This document shows, in pieces, positions 6,447 through 13,421 of a stretch of DNA of 43,016 nt (positions are counted from its first letter, which is position 1; every line of letters starts with the position of its first letter). Origin of the DNA: a virus; IMG/VR virus record IMGVR_UViG_3300046642_000839, positions 1 through 43,016 of that record, one strand, 5' to 3'. The position numbers and the translations under genes are program-made. The notes under the pieces were generated by a model. That model did no database searches. It had not been told where the DNA came from and saw only the letters and a list, made by a program, of their open reading frames with translations.

Positions 6447-6481
6447 GCGACACCACCTGGGACTGACACCCCACACCACCC

Positions 6482-6515
6482 GAGCCCCCGCTCTGCGCGC
6501 CGCAGCCGGGGGCTC
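6482..6515 (+). terminator. Hairpin after the DUF6221 gene
   Basis: GAGCCCCCG (6482-6490) and CGGGGGCTC (6507-6515) form a perfect 9-bp stem. It ends the transcript from 5798 just before the leaderless promoter at 6531. Confidence 0.75.
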
Positions 6516-6530
6516 CGGCACGTCCCGGCC

Positions 6531-6536
6531 TACACT
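6531..6536 (+). promoter_or_regulatory. -10 element of a leaderless promoter
   Basis: TACACT lies six bases before the GTG at 6543, so transcription would begin at or very near the start codon. There is no Shine-Dalgarno sequence and no clear -35. Leaderless messages are common in actinobacteria. Confidence 0.55.
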
Positions 6537-6542
6537 CCCGCA

Positions 6543-6779
6543 GTGAACATTCCCGATGATCTGATCAACCTGGAACGCGCCGCCGAAGAAGCACGGGCCC
6601 AGCTCGCTGGCCTGGTCGGGGCGGAGTATGAGGAGCAGTGGCGGGCGTGGCGTGACGCGTCCGAGGCGGTGCAGGCCGCGATCACCGAGTACGCCGGCGC
6701 GGCTGGTGAGAACCGGTATGAGGTGGAGCAGGCGGTGAAGACGGCGGTGCGGCATGCGGATGAGGATCCGGCCGGCTGA
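6543..6779 (+). CDS. Small helical protein, leaderless
   Basis: 78 residues beginning MNIPDDLINLERAAEEARAQ (GTG start). It is acidic and strongly helical, with Ala/Glu heptad-like spacing suggesting a coiled coil. No family is recognised. It is isolated between a terminator and a convergent gene, which implies its own promoter. Confidence 0.7.
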   Translation: MNIPDDLINLERAAEEARAQLAGLVGAEYEEQWRAWRDASEAVQAAITEYAGAAGENRYEVEQAVKTAVRHADEDPAG

Positions 6780-6781
6780 GG

Positions 6782-7006
6782 TCAGGTGAGGCGGATGCCG
6801 CGCGCTGATCGGGGTGTGCGCACGATCGCGTGCTTGGCTTCCAGCTCGGTGAGCTGGTAGTGGACTGATGCGCGGCTGCGCATGCCTACGCATTGCCCGA
6901 TCTCGGCGACGGTGGGGGCTTCACCGCGGTCGGCGATGGCGTCGCGGATGCAGCGGAGGATGCGTTCTTGGGTGGCGGTGAGGTGGTCGACCTTGTAGTG
7001 GCCCAT
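6782..7006 (-). CDS. LexA-like winged-helix DNA-binding protein without peptidase
   Basis: 74 residues closely matching the LexA N-terminal domain: LTATQERILRCIRDAIADRG, then APTVAEIGQCVGMRSRASVH, then Q-LTELE and the wing TPRSARGIRL. There is no Ser/Lys peptidase domain, so it cannot be SOS-cleaved. It may be a phage repressor or an anti-SOS regulator. ATG 7006 fits the family start; the longer upstream frame reads through a hairpin. It is convergent with the gene ending at 6779. Confidence 0.8.
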   Translation of the reverse strand: MGHYKVDHLTATQERILRCIRDAIADRGEAPTVAEIGQCVGMRSRASVHYQLTELEAKHAIVRTPRSARGIRLT

Positions 7007-7121
7007 GGATTCAGTAGAGCGCGTGTTCGAATTATGGGGCAAGTCGACACCTACCCCTTCCCGCACCTGGGACCTCGGGCGTAGCGTCTGTGGTCCCCGG
7101 GAGGGGTGCCCTTCGAGGCGC

Positions 7122-7160
7122 GCGGCCCGCTGTCCGTAGGGGTACTGGGCAGCGGGCCGC
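7122..7160 (-). terminator. Terminator of the long leftward small-gene operon
   Basis: GCGGCCCGCTG (7122-7132) and CAGCGGGCCGC (7150-7160) make a perfect 11-bp stem 15 bases beyond the stop at 7175, at the end of 14 overlapping minus-strand genes. Confidence 0.75.
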
Positions 7161-7174
7161 GGCATGCCACGGTG

Positions 7175-7450
7175 TCAGGCCGGGCGCTGCCACGTCGTCA
7201 ACGGAGGCTCAACCTCCCGCATCGGACACTCGGCACAACCCTCGTCACGGGCCTGCTGGCAGAGTTCGAGGGACCTGCGGCCGGAGGCGAAGCTGGGCCC
7301 GGGGAAGTCCTTGTCGTCGTCGCGGGCGACGATCCAGTCCGGGCCGACGGCTTCGATACGGACGCAGTTGTAGTGGTCGCGGCCGAAGGCTCCATGGGCG
7401 AAGCCGTGGATGACGTCTCCGGGCGCGAGGGGGCGGCGGGGTTCAGGCAC
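7175..7450 (-). CDS. Hypothetical protein with two Cys near C-terminus
   Basis: 91 residues. The N-terminus (PEPRRPLAPGDVIHGFAHGA) leads into a beta-rich core (RIEAVGPDWIVARDDD), then helix and CAECPMREVE. It resembles small Streptomyces phage proteins with a GDV/IxGF opening, but the function is unknown. GTG 7450 is chosen because AAGGA lies 8 bases upstream and it overlaps the previous gene by eight bases. Confidence 0.65.
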   Translation of the reverse strand: MPEPRRPLAPGDVIHGFAHGAFGRDHYNCVRIEAVGPDWIVARDDDKDFPGPSFASGRRSLELCQQARDEGCAECPMREVEPPLTTWQRPA

Positions 7451-7676
7451 CGGTCGGTTCCTTCTGGTCGAGTGCGCGGATGGTGGGGCACGGGGACCGC
7501 ACGAGGTTGCCATCCGGCCCGGTGCACTCGGCGCAGGACCCGTAGTCCTCCCGGTGCAGCTCCCGGATGCGGCGGACTCGGGTGCTGGCCGCGGCGAGCA
7601 TTTCGGCGAGTTGGAGTTCGTCGAACGCGGCGAGGAGCGCGCGGGCGGGCTCGCTGACGTCGGCGTAGGCGGTCAC
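7443..7676 (-). CDS. Small Cys-motif protein (CxxC...PCPT)
   Basis: 77 residues. The N-terminal helix region (PARALLAAFDELQLAEMLAA) is followed by SCAECTGPDGN and then RSPCPTIRAL. The CxxC...PCxT pattern recurs in several neighbours and may bind zinc. GTG 7676 overlaps the preceding stop by four bases. Confidence 0.65.
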   Translation of the reverse strand: MTAYADVSEPARALLAAFDELQLAEMLAAASTRVRRIRELHREDYGSCAECTGPDGNLVRSPCPTIRALDQKEPTGA

Positions 7677-7897
7677 GGGGTTGCCTTCCAGTTGGGGCCG
7701 CGCAGTGCCGGCGGTACCTCCGACATCGGGGTGATCTTCCGGCCGAGAGTCTTGCTGAGCTCGGCCGCGAAGTACTCGTCCATCCATTCGATCTCTTCGT
7801 CCATCTGCGCGCAGGTGATCCCGGGGTGGTGGATGTGGCGGCCGGTGTCGCAGGCGGGGACGAGGGCGGTCAGCTTCCGGGCGTAAAGGTCAGGCAC
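7673..7897 (-). CDS. Hypothetical 74-residue protein
   Basis: The product (PDLYARKLTALVPACDTGRH...) has two Cys and a helical acidic middle (MDEEIEWMDEYFAAELSKTL). GTG 7897 is set by a perfect AAGGAGG five bases upstream. It overlaps both neighbours. Not recognised. Confidence 0.65.
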   Translation of the reverse strand: MPDLYARKLTALVPACDTGRHIHHPGITCAQMDEEIEWMDEYFAAELSKTLGRKITPMSEVPPALRGPNWKATP

Positions 7898-8093
7898 GCG
7901 TGCCTCCTTGAGCAGCGACGGCATCGAGCGCTTCGACGATCGACTGCAACGTCGGGGGGGTCAGGGCGTGTTCGGGTTGGGACGGCCAGCCGTGCGGGCA
8001 GGACGGGGGTGGGGTGCTGCGCCACCAGGGGGCGTGAGTTTGGCCGCAGACGCAGTTCCATGGGGTCATGGTCCAGCCGTGCAGGTCAGGCAC
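7890..8093 (-). CDS. Hypothetical 67-residue Cys/Trp-rich protein
   Basis: It begins PDLHGWTMTPWNCVCGQTHA and has a CxC pair, several Trp and a later Cys and His (SCPHGW), so a small metal site is possible. A helix (LQSIVEALDAVAAQ) closes it. GTG 8093 has AGGAG upstream and overlaps the preceding stop by eight bases, the same junction as at 7450. Confidence 0.6.
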   Translation of the reverse strand: MPDLHGWTMTPWNCVCGQTHAPWWRSTPPPSCPHGWPSQPEHALTPPTLQSIVEALDAVAAQGGTRA

Positions 8094-8517
8094 CGGGCTG
8101 CTCCTGTCCGTCGAGGGCGCGGACCGTGTCGCACGGGTACGGCACCGCGTAGGTCGGGTAGTCGCGGGCCGAGCAGTACTCGCACTCCCCGGTGTTCACG
8201 TTCCGAGGGTGCAGTGCCCGCACGCGGTCGGCTGCGGCGAGGAGCTGCTCGCGGGTCGGCTTCTCGTACGGCTCGAACCAGGCCGGCGGCTCGGCCACGA
8301 GCGGCACGGTGTGGATCTCGTAGGCATCCCCGCCGCGAGGGTCCATCACCTTCGCGCCGTCCTTCTGCACGAACGTCTCATACCGGATGACCTGGCCGTG
8401 CTCGGTGTCGACGATGGTGAGGTCCCCGTCGATGGGCACGGTGTTGGGCTCGATGCCGTTCGCGGTGAGCCAGTCGCAGAGTTCGGTGCGTCGGGACCAG
8501 TCGGTTTGGATGGCCAT
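8086..8517 (-). CDS. Hypothetical protein with C-terminal CxxC...PCDT motif
   Basis: 143 residues. The N-terminal domain (RTELCDWLTANGIEPNTVPI) with following strands (GDLTIVDTEHGQVIRYETFV) is a pattern seen in Streptomyces phage proteins of unknown function. The C-terminus has NVNTGECEYCSARDY...PYPCDTVRAL, the shared Cys motif. ATG 8517 is joined to the previous stop by TGATG. Confidence 0.7.
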   Translation of the reverse strand: MAIQTDWSRRTELCDWLTANGIEPNTVPIDGDLTIVDTEHGQVIRYETFVQKDGAKVMDPRGGDAYEIHTVPLVAEPPAWFEPYEKPTREQLLAAADRVRALHPRNVNTGECEYCSARDYPTYAVPYPCDTVRALDGQEQPGA

Positions 8518-9401
8518 CAGTGCTGCTTCCTAGGGTCGGTGCCGTAGTCGCCGGCGGCGAGGCGTTCGGGCTGCTTGCAGACGTTCCAGTCGCAGGGGGT
8601 GCCGGGCTCGGTGTGCCAGCACTGCACGGGCGGGTCGTCTTGGTCGGCGTCCGCCTGCCGTACGGGCTCGGTCGCTTCGGTCGCTGCCGCAGCGTCGGGT
8701 TCCGGCACCCCGTCGAGGGCAGCCCGGATCCGGGCCAAGGAAGTGCCGCCGATCCCGGGGACGGCGAGGAGTTCGGCGTAGGTCATGGTCCGTACGGCGT
8801 TCAGGGTGTGGCCGTGGACGGTGAGGGTGTGGGCGATGGTTTGGGCGGTGCGGTCGCCGCCGAGGGCGTGTACGAGGTTCTGCTCCTCGGTCGCTTGGGT
8901 CGCTGCCGGGCCGGACGACACAGGCGCGCCGCCGCCGTTGACCAGACGGGCATCGATCGCTTCAAGGACGCGCATCACCACCCAGTCGACGGCGGCGCTG
9001 TGGCCTTGGTCTCCTGCCTTCACGGAGGCGCAGGCCTTGCGGACGCGGGCTAGTGCGGCCTCGGCGCGCCCCGGGCTCGCGGTCAGCCTCCGCAGCCGCG
9101 CGTACTTCTCCTCCGTCGTGTGCCCGTCCCACACGTTGTGCACGGCTGGCACGAGGCGTACGTGCTCGAACAGGTCGCGGTCGCGTTCGGCGATGTGCCA
9201 GCTCATCTGACCCGTCGGGGTCTCGATGGTCACCACAAGCCAGTCGATGGCGGCGGGGTCGGTGTAGCCGATGTGGGAGGGGTGGAGCGCGGCGATGTAG
9301 GCGACGAGGTGGGCGCGTTCGCGGTACGCCCCGTCGAGCCCGTCGTACAGCTGGTCGAGTGCGTCGTCGTTGATCGTGTCGGCGGTGTAGCGGTCGGTCA
9401 C
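8517..9401 (-). CDS. Hypothetical phage protein with HhH-like segment
   Basis: 294 residues. The N-terminal half includes VHNVWDGHTTEEKYARLRRL, a segment I associate with Streptomyces phage proteins. A middle stretch LLAVPGIGGTSLARIRAAL reads like a helix-hairpin-helix, which often binds DNA without sequence specificity. The C-terminus has several Cys (VQCWHTEPGTPCDWNVC) that may bind a metal. GTG 9401 overlaps the preceding stop (GTGA). A DNA-related role is inferred. Confidence 0.7.
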   Translation of the reverse strand: MTDRYTADTINDDALDQLYDGLDGAYRERAHLVAYIAALHPSHIGYTDPAAIDWLVVTIETPTGQMSWHIAERDRDLFEHVRLVPAVHNVWDGHTTEEKYARLRRLTASPGRAEAALARVRKACASVKAGDQGHSAAVDWVVMRVLEAIDARLVNGGGAPVSSGPAATQATEEQNLVHALGGDRTAQTIAHTLTVHGHTLNAVRTMTYAELLAVPGIGGTSLARIRAALDGVPEPDAAAATEATEPVRQADADQDDPPVQCWHTEPGTPCDWNVCKQPERLAAGDYGTDPRKQH

Positions 9402-9631
9402 TTGTTCCTCCGTGCTGCGCGCTGCATGGCGCGCCGGGTGGCGCGGTTCGGTCGGGGCGGGACCGGGTCGTTCAGCTCCGGGGTGGGTGGGTCAAGGTCG
9501 CGGGAGGCAAAGCGGGGCGTGTCGCCAGACCTGTCGATGAGGATCTCGCCGTGCAGGATGAGCTGCGCTTCCCAGTTGGTGCCCGGGGCGGGCGTGTGCT
9601 CGCCCCGGGGTGTACGGCTCGGCCCGGTCAT
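9398..9631 (-). CDS. Hypothetical 77-residue protein
   Basis: ATG 9631 lies in an ATGA junction with the upstream stop. The product has a central strand pair (NWEAQLILHGEILIDRSGDT) and a very basic C-terminus (RATRRAMQRAARRNK). The much longer upstream frame is an Arg/Pro-rich shadow and is not used. Confidence 0.6.
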   Translation of the reverse strand: MTGPSRTPRGEHTPAPGTNWEAQLILHGEILIDRSGDTPRFASRDLDPPTPELNDPVPPRPNRATRRAMQRAARRNK

Positions 9632-9930
9632 GCCGCGTCGTCCATGCCGAGCCCAGCCACCAGCTCGTCGAAGACGGCGCGTTCGGCCTGGCTGATCACG
9701 GGCCGGACAACCGCGGGCCGGGCCGCACGCTCCAGCTCGACGCGCAGTGCCCGGAGTTCGTCCGCGTGAGTGGATTCGCGGAGGCCGGCGCAGATCGGGG
9801 CGATGGAGGCGGCGGCCATGGTGATGCTGGTCCACAGGGGGACGTGGCCCCAGGTTTGGACGGTGCACCAGGTGATCCAGAGGGTGACTGCGGTGTAGAG
9901 GGTGCAGAGGGCGCGGCCGTGCCAGGTCAT
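9628..9930 (-). CDS. Two-span membrane protein
   Basis: 100 residues: two hydrophobic spans (about 7-27 and 30-53) and a cytoplasmic helical tail (ELRALRVELERAARPAVVRP). ATG 9930 overlaps the upstream stop (ATGA). Function unknown. Confidence 0.65.
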   Translation of the reverse strand: MTWHGRALCTLYTAVTLWITWCTVQTWGHVPLWTSITMAAASIAPICAGLRESTHADELRALRVELERAARPAVVRPVISQAERAVFDELVAGLGMDDAA

Positions 9931-10337
9931 CGCTGCGCCTCCGGGTCGTCGTCGGCCGGGTCCCAAGTCGCAAGCGGGTCACGGTCGGTGGTGGCCCACA
10001 CGCGGGTCGGACACGGATACCGCTGCTCGCACTCGACGCAGAGGCCGCTGACCAGGCCGCCGGGGAACTGCTCCGGGACGTGCGCGTCGGCGATGCGGGC
10101 GAGGCGCGCCTCGGGGCTGTCGAGGAGGACGATGCGGGTGGCGCCGCCGTGCCCGTGGACGCCCTTGACGGAGACGATTCCCTCGGGGTGGGGGGTGGTG
10201 GTGGGCCAGCGTCCGAGCCAGTGGACGGCGGCGTGGCCGTCGCTGAAGATGACGCCGTCGGCGACGTGCCCGGTGCCGCTGACTCCGGAGATGTCGGTGT
10301 CGCGGTGGAGTTGGAAGTGGCGGGGCGGCGTGGTCAT
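9927..10337 (-). CDS. Hypothetical phage protein with CxxC...YPCPT motif
   Basis: 136 residues. The opening RHFQLHRDTDISGVSGTGHV, followed by DGVIFSDGHAAVHWLGRWPT, matches a beta-rich family found in Streptomyces and its phages whose function I do not know. The C-terminus carries GLCVECEQRYPCPTRV, the Cys motif shared with the genes at 7443 and 8086. ATG 10337 overlaps its upstream neighbour by four bases. Confidence 0.7.
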   Translation of the reverse strand: MTTPPRHFQLHRDTDISGVSGTGHVADGVIFSDGHAAVHWLGRWPTTTPHPEGIVSVKGVHGHGGATRIVLLDSPEARLARIADAHVPEQFPGGLVSGLCVECEQRYPCPTRVWATTDRDPLATWDPADDDPEAQR

Positions 10338-10468
10338 CGGGTCCTCCGTGTGTGGATGTGGGTGGTGAGGGCGCGCCCGCCCCGCCGGATGGCGAGGAGG
10401 GCGCAGAACGCGAAGGGCCAGCAGATGACGGTGATGCCGAGGACCCAGCCCCAGTCGACGCGGCTCAC
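10334..10468 (-). CDS. 44-residue single-span membrane protein
   Basis: GTG 10468 overlaps the upstream stop by four bases (GTGA). The product is one hydrophobic span (WVLGITVICWPFAFCALLAI) and a basic tail ending HIHTRRTR. Its place in a chain of overlapping genes supports it. Confidence 0.55.
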   Translation of the reverse strand: MSRVDWGWVLGITVICWPFAFCALLAIRRGGRALTTHIHTRRTR

Positions 10469-10914
10469 GAGGCCTCCCAGAGGGTCCGCGGGATGGCCTC
10501 CATGCCGGTGGTCGCGCGCGGTCGGCTCGGCCGGTCCCAGCCGGGGTGCGCCGGGCGTTCGGCGATGACGCGCCATCCGGCCGCGCGGAGGCTGGCGCCG
10601 GTCTCTCCGGCCTGCGTGTACGTAATCAGTCGCGTGTAGCCGAGGGCCTTGGCTGCGCGCCAGGCTGCGCCGTACAGCATCGAGTTGCAGTTGGCGGTGC
10701 CGTCGGTGGCGGTGCGGTTGACCTCCAGGGTCTGGCCGTTGTCGTAGAGCCGGGCGATGGGGCGGCCGACGATGGCGACGCCGTGGAGCACGCCAGTCTC
10801 ATCGGCGGCGCCGACCGCGAAGATCATGCCGACGGGAGCCGTGTGGTGGCGGTGCCACATCGTGACGAAGGCTGCGGCGTCCCGGAAGCGGACGGGAACG
10901 AGGTTGAGGTCCAT
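10465..10914 (-). CDS. XF1762-family protein (acetyltransferase-like)
   Basis: 149 residues. The order of motifs, AAAFVTMWHRHHTAPVGMIF, GVLHGVAIVGRPIARLYDNG, LEVNRTATDGT and ITYTQAGETGASLRAAGWRV, matches the XF1762 family of phage and plasmid proteins, which has GNAT-like character. The substrate is unknown; modification of a host protein is possible. ATG 10914 follows the upstream stop by one base. I am confident of the family, not of the activity. Confidence 0.85.
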   Translation of the reverse strand: MDLNLVPVRFRDAAAFVTMWHRHHTAPVGMIFAVGAADETGVLHGVAIVGRPIARLYDNGQTLEVNRTATDGTANCNSMLYGAAWRAAKALGYTRLITYTQAGETGASLRAAGWRVIAERPAHPGWDRPSRPRATTGMEAIPRTLWEAS

Positions 10915-10915
10915 G

Positions 10916-11086
10916 TCAGGTCTCCCGGGCCGTGGGGTTGAGGCGCTGGTCGGCTTCCTCGATCAGCAGTCGGAGTTGGTGCGTGTGCGTGCCGGACGCT
11001 GCGGCCAGAGCGGCGACTTCCTCGGCGTCCAGTTCGATGTGGACGCGCTTCTCGCCTTCGCGCCGGTTGGTGTAGACGATCTCCAT
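10916..11086 (-). CDS. 56-residue protein, possible DNA-binding or antitoxin-like
   Basis: ATG 11086 sits in a TGATG junction with AGGAGG upstream. The product starts MEIVYTNRREGEKRVHIELD, a beta strand, followed by two helices (AEEVAALAAASGTHTHQLRL). The strand-helix-helix plan recalls small ribbon-helix-helix proteins, but this is only suggestive. Confidence 0.6.
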   Translation of the reverse strand: MEIVYTNRREGEKRVHIELDAEEVAALAAASGTHTHQLRLLIEEADQRLNPTARET

Positions 11087-11376
11087 CACGCTGCCTCCTG
11101 GTACCCGGGGACGTCTGTAGGCTCGTTGTGGCGCGTGCGGTGCCTGCGTGCGTGGATTCGGGCGCGGAGCCTCCCGCGTCGCCACGACGGGCCCGTGGCG
11201 CCCCGTGTGACGGCCTGCCAGGCTGCACGGCCCACCCGCCAAGTAAGACGGCACACGGTCCACGCGGTCACGAGCAGCGTGTACAGGGCGAGCGTGGTGG
11301 CGGCTGCGGTGAGGATGATCCAGGCGACGATGGCCCAGCCGATGGAGACAGCGGTGTCGATGGCCTCAGCAATCAC
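11086..11376 (-). CDS. Membrane protein with basic tail
   Basis: 96 residues with one long or two short hydrophobic spans (about 10-45) and an Arg-rich cytoplasmic tail (SWRRGRLRARIHARRHRTRH). GTG 11376 overlaps the preceding stop (GTGA). Unknown function. Confidence 0.6.
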   Translation of the reverse strand: MIAEAIDTAVSIGWAIVAWIILTAAATTLALYTLLVTAWTVCRLTWRVGRAAWQAVTRGATGPSWRRGRLRARIHARRHRTRHNEPTDVPGYQEAA

Positions 11377-12569
11377 TGGGTGGCCTCCTTGCCGGGCTGG
11401 GACACGGCGGCGGGCCACTCGCCACGCTCCTTCTGCTCCACTCGGGCCTGCCGCAGGCTGATCAGCCACTCGACCCGCAGATGCCAGCGGCGCAGCTGCG
11501 AGCGGGCTCGCCGAAGCTGGACGTCGATCGACTCGACGCTGGCGTGTTCGGTGAACTCGGGGCGCATGCGGTCGATGCGCGCCGGGTCCTCGGCGGGCAG
11601 CGTCTCGTCCTGTCGCGTCCCGTCGGCCTTGCGGCGGGGGCTGGCAGCCTGCTCATCCTCGGCGGTGGGGGCGTCGATGCGGAGCGCACGCAGGACAGCG
11701 TTGAGGACGGTGCCCGGGTCCGCGCCGGGATCGCCAGCAGCGCCTTCGATGGCGTGCCAGGCCCGGTCGTGCTCGTTCGGTGTGAGGACCCGCCGCGCGG
11801 CCTGCGTCTCGGGCTGCTGCGCCTCGCCGGCGGGCTGCTCGTCGTAGTCGCATGTGGCATTGCAGGCGTGGCACCACGGGCGGCGGGGCACGGTGGGCGA
11901 CGGCGTGTGGTCCTTGCGGTCGCTGTGGTCGCCCTTCGGGTGGGTGCAGTGGGCGCAGCGCGGAGTGTCCGGCCGGGGCTCGGACTGCTGCGTCTCAACA
12001 GCCTGGTGGGCTGCGCAGTGGTGTTTGCATCCCTCGCAGTCGCAGGTGCAGCGGTTGGGCGTGGTCTCGTATCCGGGGCACGCGGGCTGCTGCGCCTCGG
12101 CGGCCATGCGGCGCAGCTCGCGGGCGACGTCCTCGCCGCCGATCGCGTAGGAGCAGTCCGGTCCGTACCGCTCATCCATCAGCCGGTCGGCGATGTCGGC
12201 GGCCTCCCGCAGGATCGCGCCCCGGTCGGCGGGCTCGGGCAGCGCGGCCAGCACCACGGCGGCCTGGCGCAGGTAGCGCTGATACGTCGGGCTTTGGGAC
12301 TTGTCGAACCCGGGGGGCCACTGCCACCCCTCCGCGGCGGCCAGCGCGGCGGCAATGCGGTCGCGGAGCGCGGTCTGGTCGGCGGGCGCAGACGGCGCGG
12401 CGGCCATGCGGATCGCGGTCCGGCCCTCAACGGCGGTCTCTAGGGCGGCGATCAGCGCGCGCACTCGGTCCGCCTCGGGCGCGGCCAGGAAGGTCAGGGA
12501 CCCATGGACGGCGCCCCGGGCTTCGGCGACAAGCCGTTCGGCTGCACGGGCGTCGGTGGTCTCGGTCAT
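11373..12569 (-). CDS. Large hypothetical protein with Streptomyces-type helical and Cys-rich regions
   Basis: 398 residues. The N-terminal third is helical and includes RDRIAAALAAAEGWQWPPGF and DRGAILREAADIADRLMDER, sequences I associate with Streptomyces proteins of unknown role. A middle region is Cys/His-rich (RCTCDCEGCKHHCAAHQ, RCAHCTHPKGDH, WCHACNATC), likely holding one or more zinc ions. The C-terminal third is charged and helical (VQLRRARSQLRRWHLRVEWL). ATG 12569 has AAGGAG upstream. First gene of the 14-gene chain. Confidence 0.75.
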   Translation of the reverse strand: MTETTDARAAERLVAEARGAVHGSLTFLAAPEADRVRALIAALETAVEGRTAIRMAAAPSAPADQTALRDRIAAALAAAEGWQWPPGFDKSQSPTYQRYLRQAAVVLAALPEPADRGAILREAADIADRLMDERYGPDCSYAIGGEDVARELRRMAAEAQQPACPGYETTPNRCTCDCEGCKHHCAAHQAVETQQSEPRPDTPRCAHCTHPKGDHSDRKDHTPSPTVPRRPWCHACNATCDYDEQPAGEAQQPETQAARRVLTPNEHDRAWHAIEGAAGDPGADPGTVLNAVLRALRIDAPTAEDEQAASPRRKADGTRQDETLPAEDPARIDRMRPEFTEHASVESIDVQLRRARSQLRRWHLRVEWLISLRQARVEQKERGEWPAAVSQPGKEATQ

Positions 12570-12602
12570 GGTGCTCCTTGATCGTGCGAGAGGATGTCCG
12601 GG

Positions 12603-12633
12603 CCGGCCGCCCCGAGTCCCGCGGGGCGGCCGG
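12603..12633 (-). terminator. Perfect 12-bp hairpin
   Basis: CCGGCCGCCCCG (12603-12614) pairs with CGGGGCGGCCGG (12622-12633) around 7 bases, between the gene ending at 12645 and the next start at 12569. It probably ends the transcript that begins near 13292. Confidence 0.7.
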
Positions 12634-12644
12634 TGCTGTGCGGG

Positions 12645-13292
12645 TCAGGCGCAGATGACGCACCGGTGATCAGCGCTCTCGTTGTCGTGGCAGCGGTCGA
12701 CGCAGCCGCAGCAGTACGGCGTCAGGTAGTGGCGGGCCTGTCCGTCGAACCGGGTGTCGGCCGGGTCGAACGGCTGCTTGCACTTGCCGCACGCCTCGGA
12801 CGCGTCGACGGCCGGCTGCTCCTCGGCGGGCGGTCCGGCCAAGTCCTGCCGCAACACGGCGGCCCGCTCCAGATCCAGCTCCAACCAGTACGGCTCACCG
12901 CCGGGCCCGGACAGGAGCACGGTCACGGTGTCGTCGTCGCCCCACAGCACGTCGTTGAGGCCCCAGCGGAGCGGTGTCGGATTGTCGGCTGCCGCAAGGT
13001 CCTCGGTGCGGCGCTCCGACTCGGCACGCAGACGGCGGACTTCGGCGAGTAGCGCGGGCACGTCGGTCCGGGCGGCGGCCACGAACTCGGCGTCGCTGCT
13101 GTCCTGCTCCGGGCTGGTCGTACCGCGGCAGGTCTCGCCGATCCACATCGAGATGCCGGGCTCGTACTCGGTGCCCTGGTAGATCTCCCAGCTGTCGGTG
13201 CACCACGGGCCGGGGGTGGCGGCGTTGGCGCGGGTCTCGATGTCGGCGAGCTGCTGCTCGGTGAGCGGGTCGGGGGTGTTGTTGCTGGTCAC
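12645..13292 (-). CDS. Ea22-like phage protein with C-terminal zinc-type cysteines
   Basis: 215 residues. The N-terminus (LTEQQLADIETRANAATPGP, then W) and the segment DAEFVAAARTDVPALLAEVR are the hallmarks of the Ea22-like/ead family, whose function is unclear. The C-terminal 50 residues hold several CxxC-like pairs (CGKCKQPFD, YCCGCVDRCHD, HRCVIC) resembling a zinc ribbon or treble clef. GTG 13292 has AGGAG upstream. Two direct-repeat operators precede it. Confidence 0.75.
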   Translation of the reverse strand: MTSNNTPDPLTEQQLADIETRANAATPGPWCTDSWEIYQGTEYEPGISMWIGETCRGTTSPEQDSSDAEFVAAARTDVPALLAEVRRLRAESERRTEDLAAADNPTPLRWGLNDVLWGDDDTVTVLLSGPGGEPYWLELDLERAAVLRQDLAGPPAEEQPAVDASEACGKCKQPFDPADTRFDGQARHYLTPYCCGCVDRCHDNESADHRCVICA

Positions 13293-13303
13293 GGGTGCTG
13301 CTC

Positions 13304-13354
13304 CTGACTCGTTGTTCAGTACGGGCGGTGGTGTTACTGACCGGTTGTTCAGTA
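13304..13354 (-). promoter_or_regulatory. Two 18-bp direct repeats upstream of the Ea22-like gene
   Basis: CTGACTCGTTGTTCAGTA (13304-13321) and CTGACCGGTTGTTCAGTA (13337-13354) match at 16 of 18 positions with a 33-bp period, about three helical turns. Each contains a CTGA...TCAG dyad. Their place just before the ribosome site of the gene starting at 13292 suggests a repressor or activator binding region. No clear -10/-35 pair is visible. Confidence 0.65.
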
Positions 13355-13421
13355 GTGGACGGGGCTTGGTGGCGGGCCGGTGGGCTGTGTGTGGGGGGTT
13401 GCGTGTGCGCGGGGTACGCGG

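Noticed and set aside
7015-7035. SOS box upstream of the LexA-like gene
   Set aside because: Only a GTTCGAA half is present; the full actinobacterial palindrome is missing.
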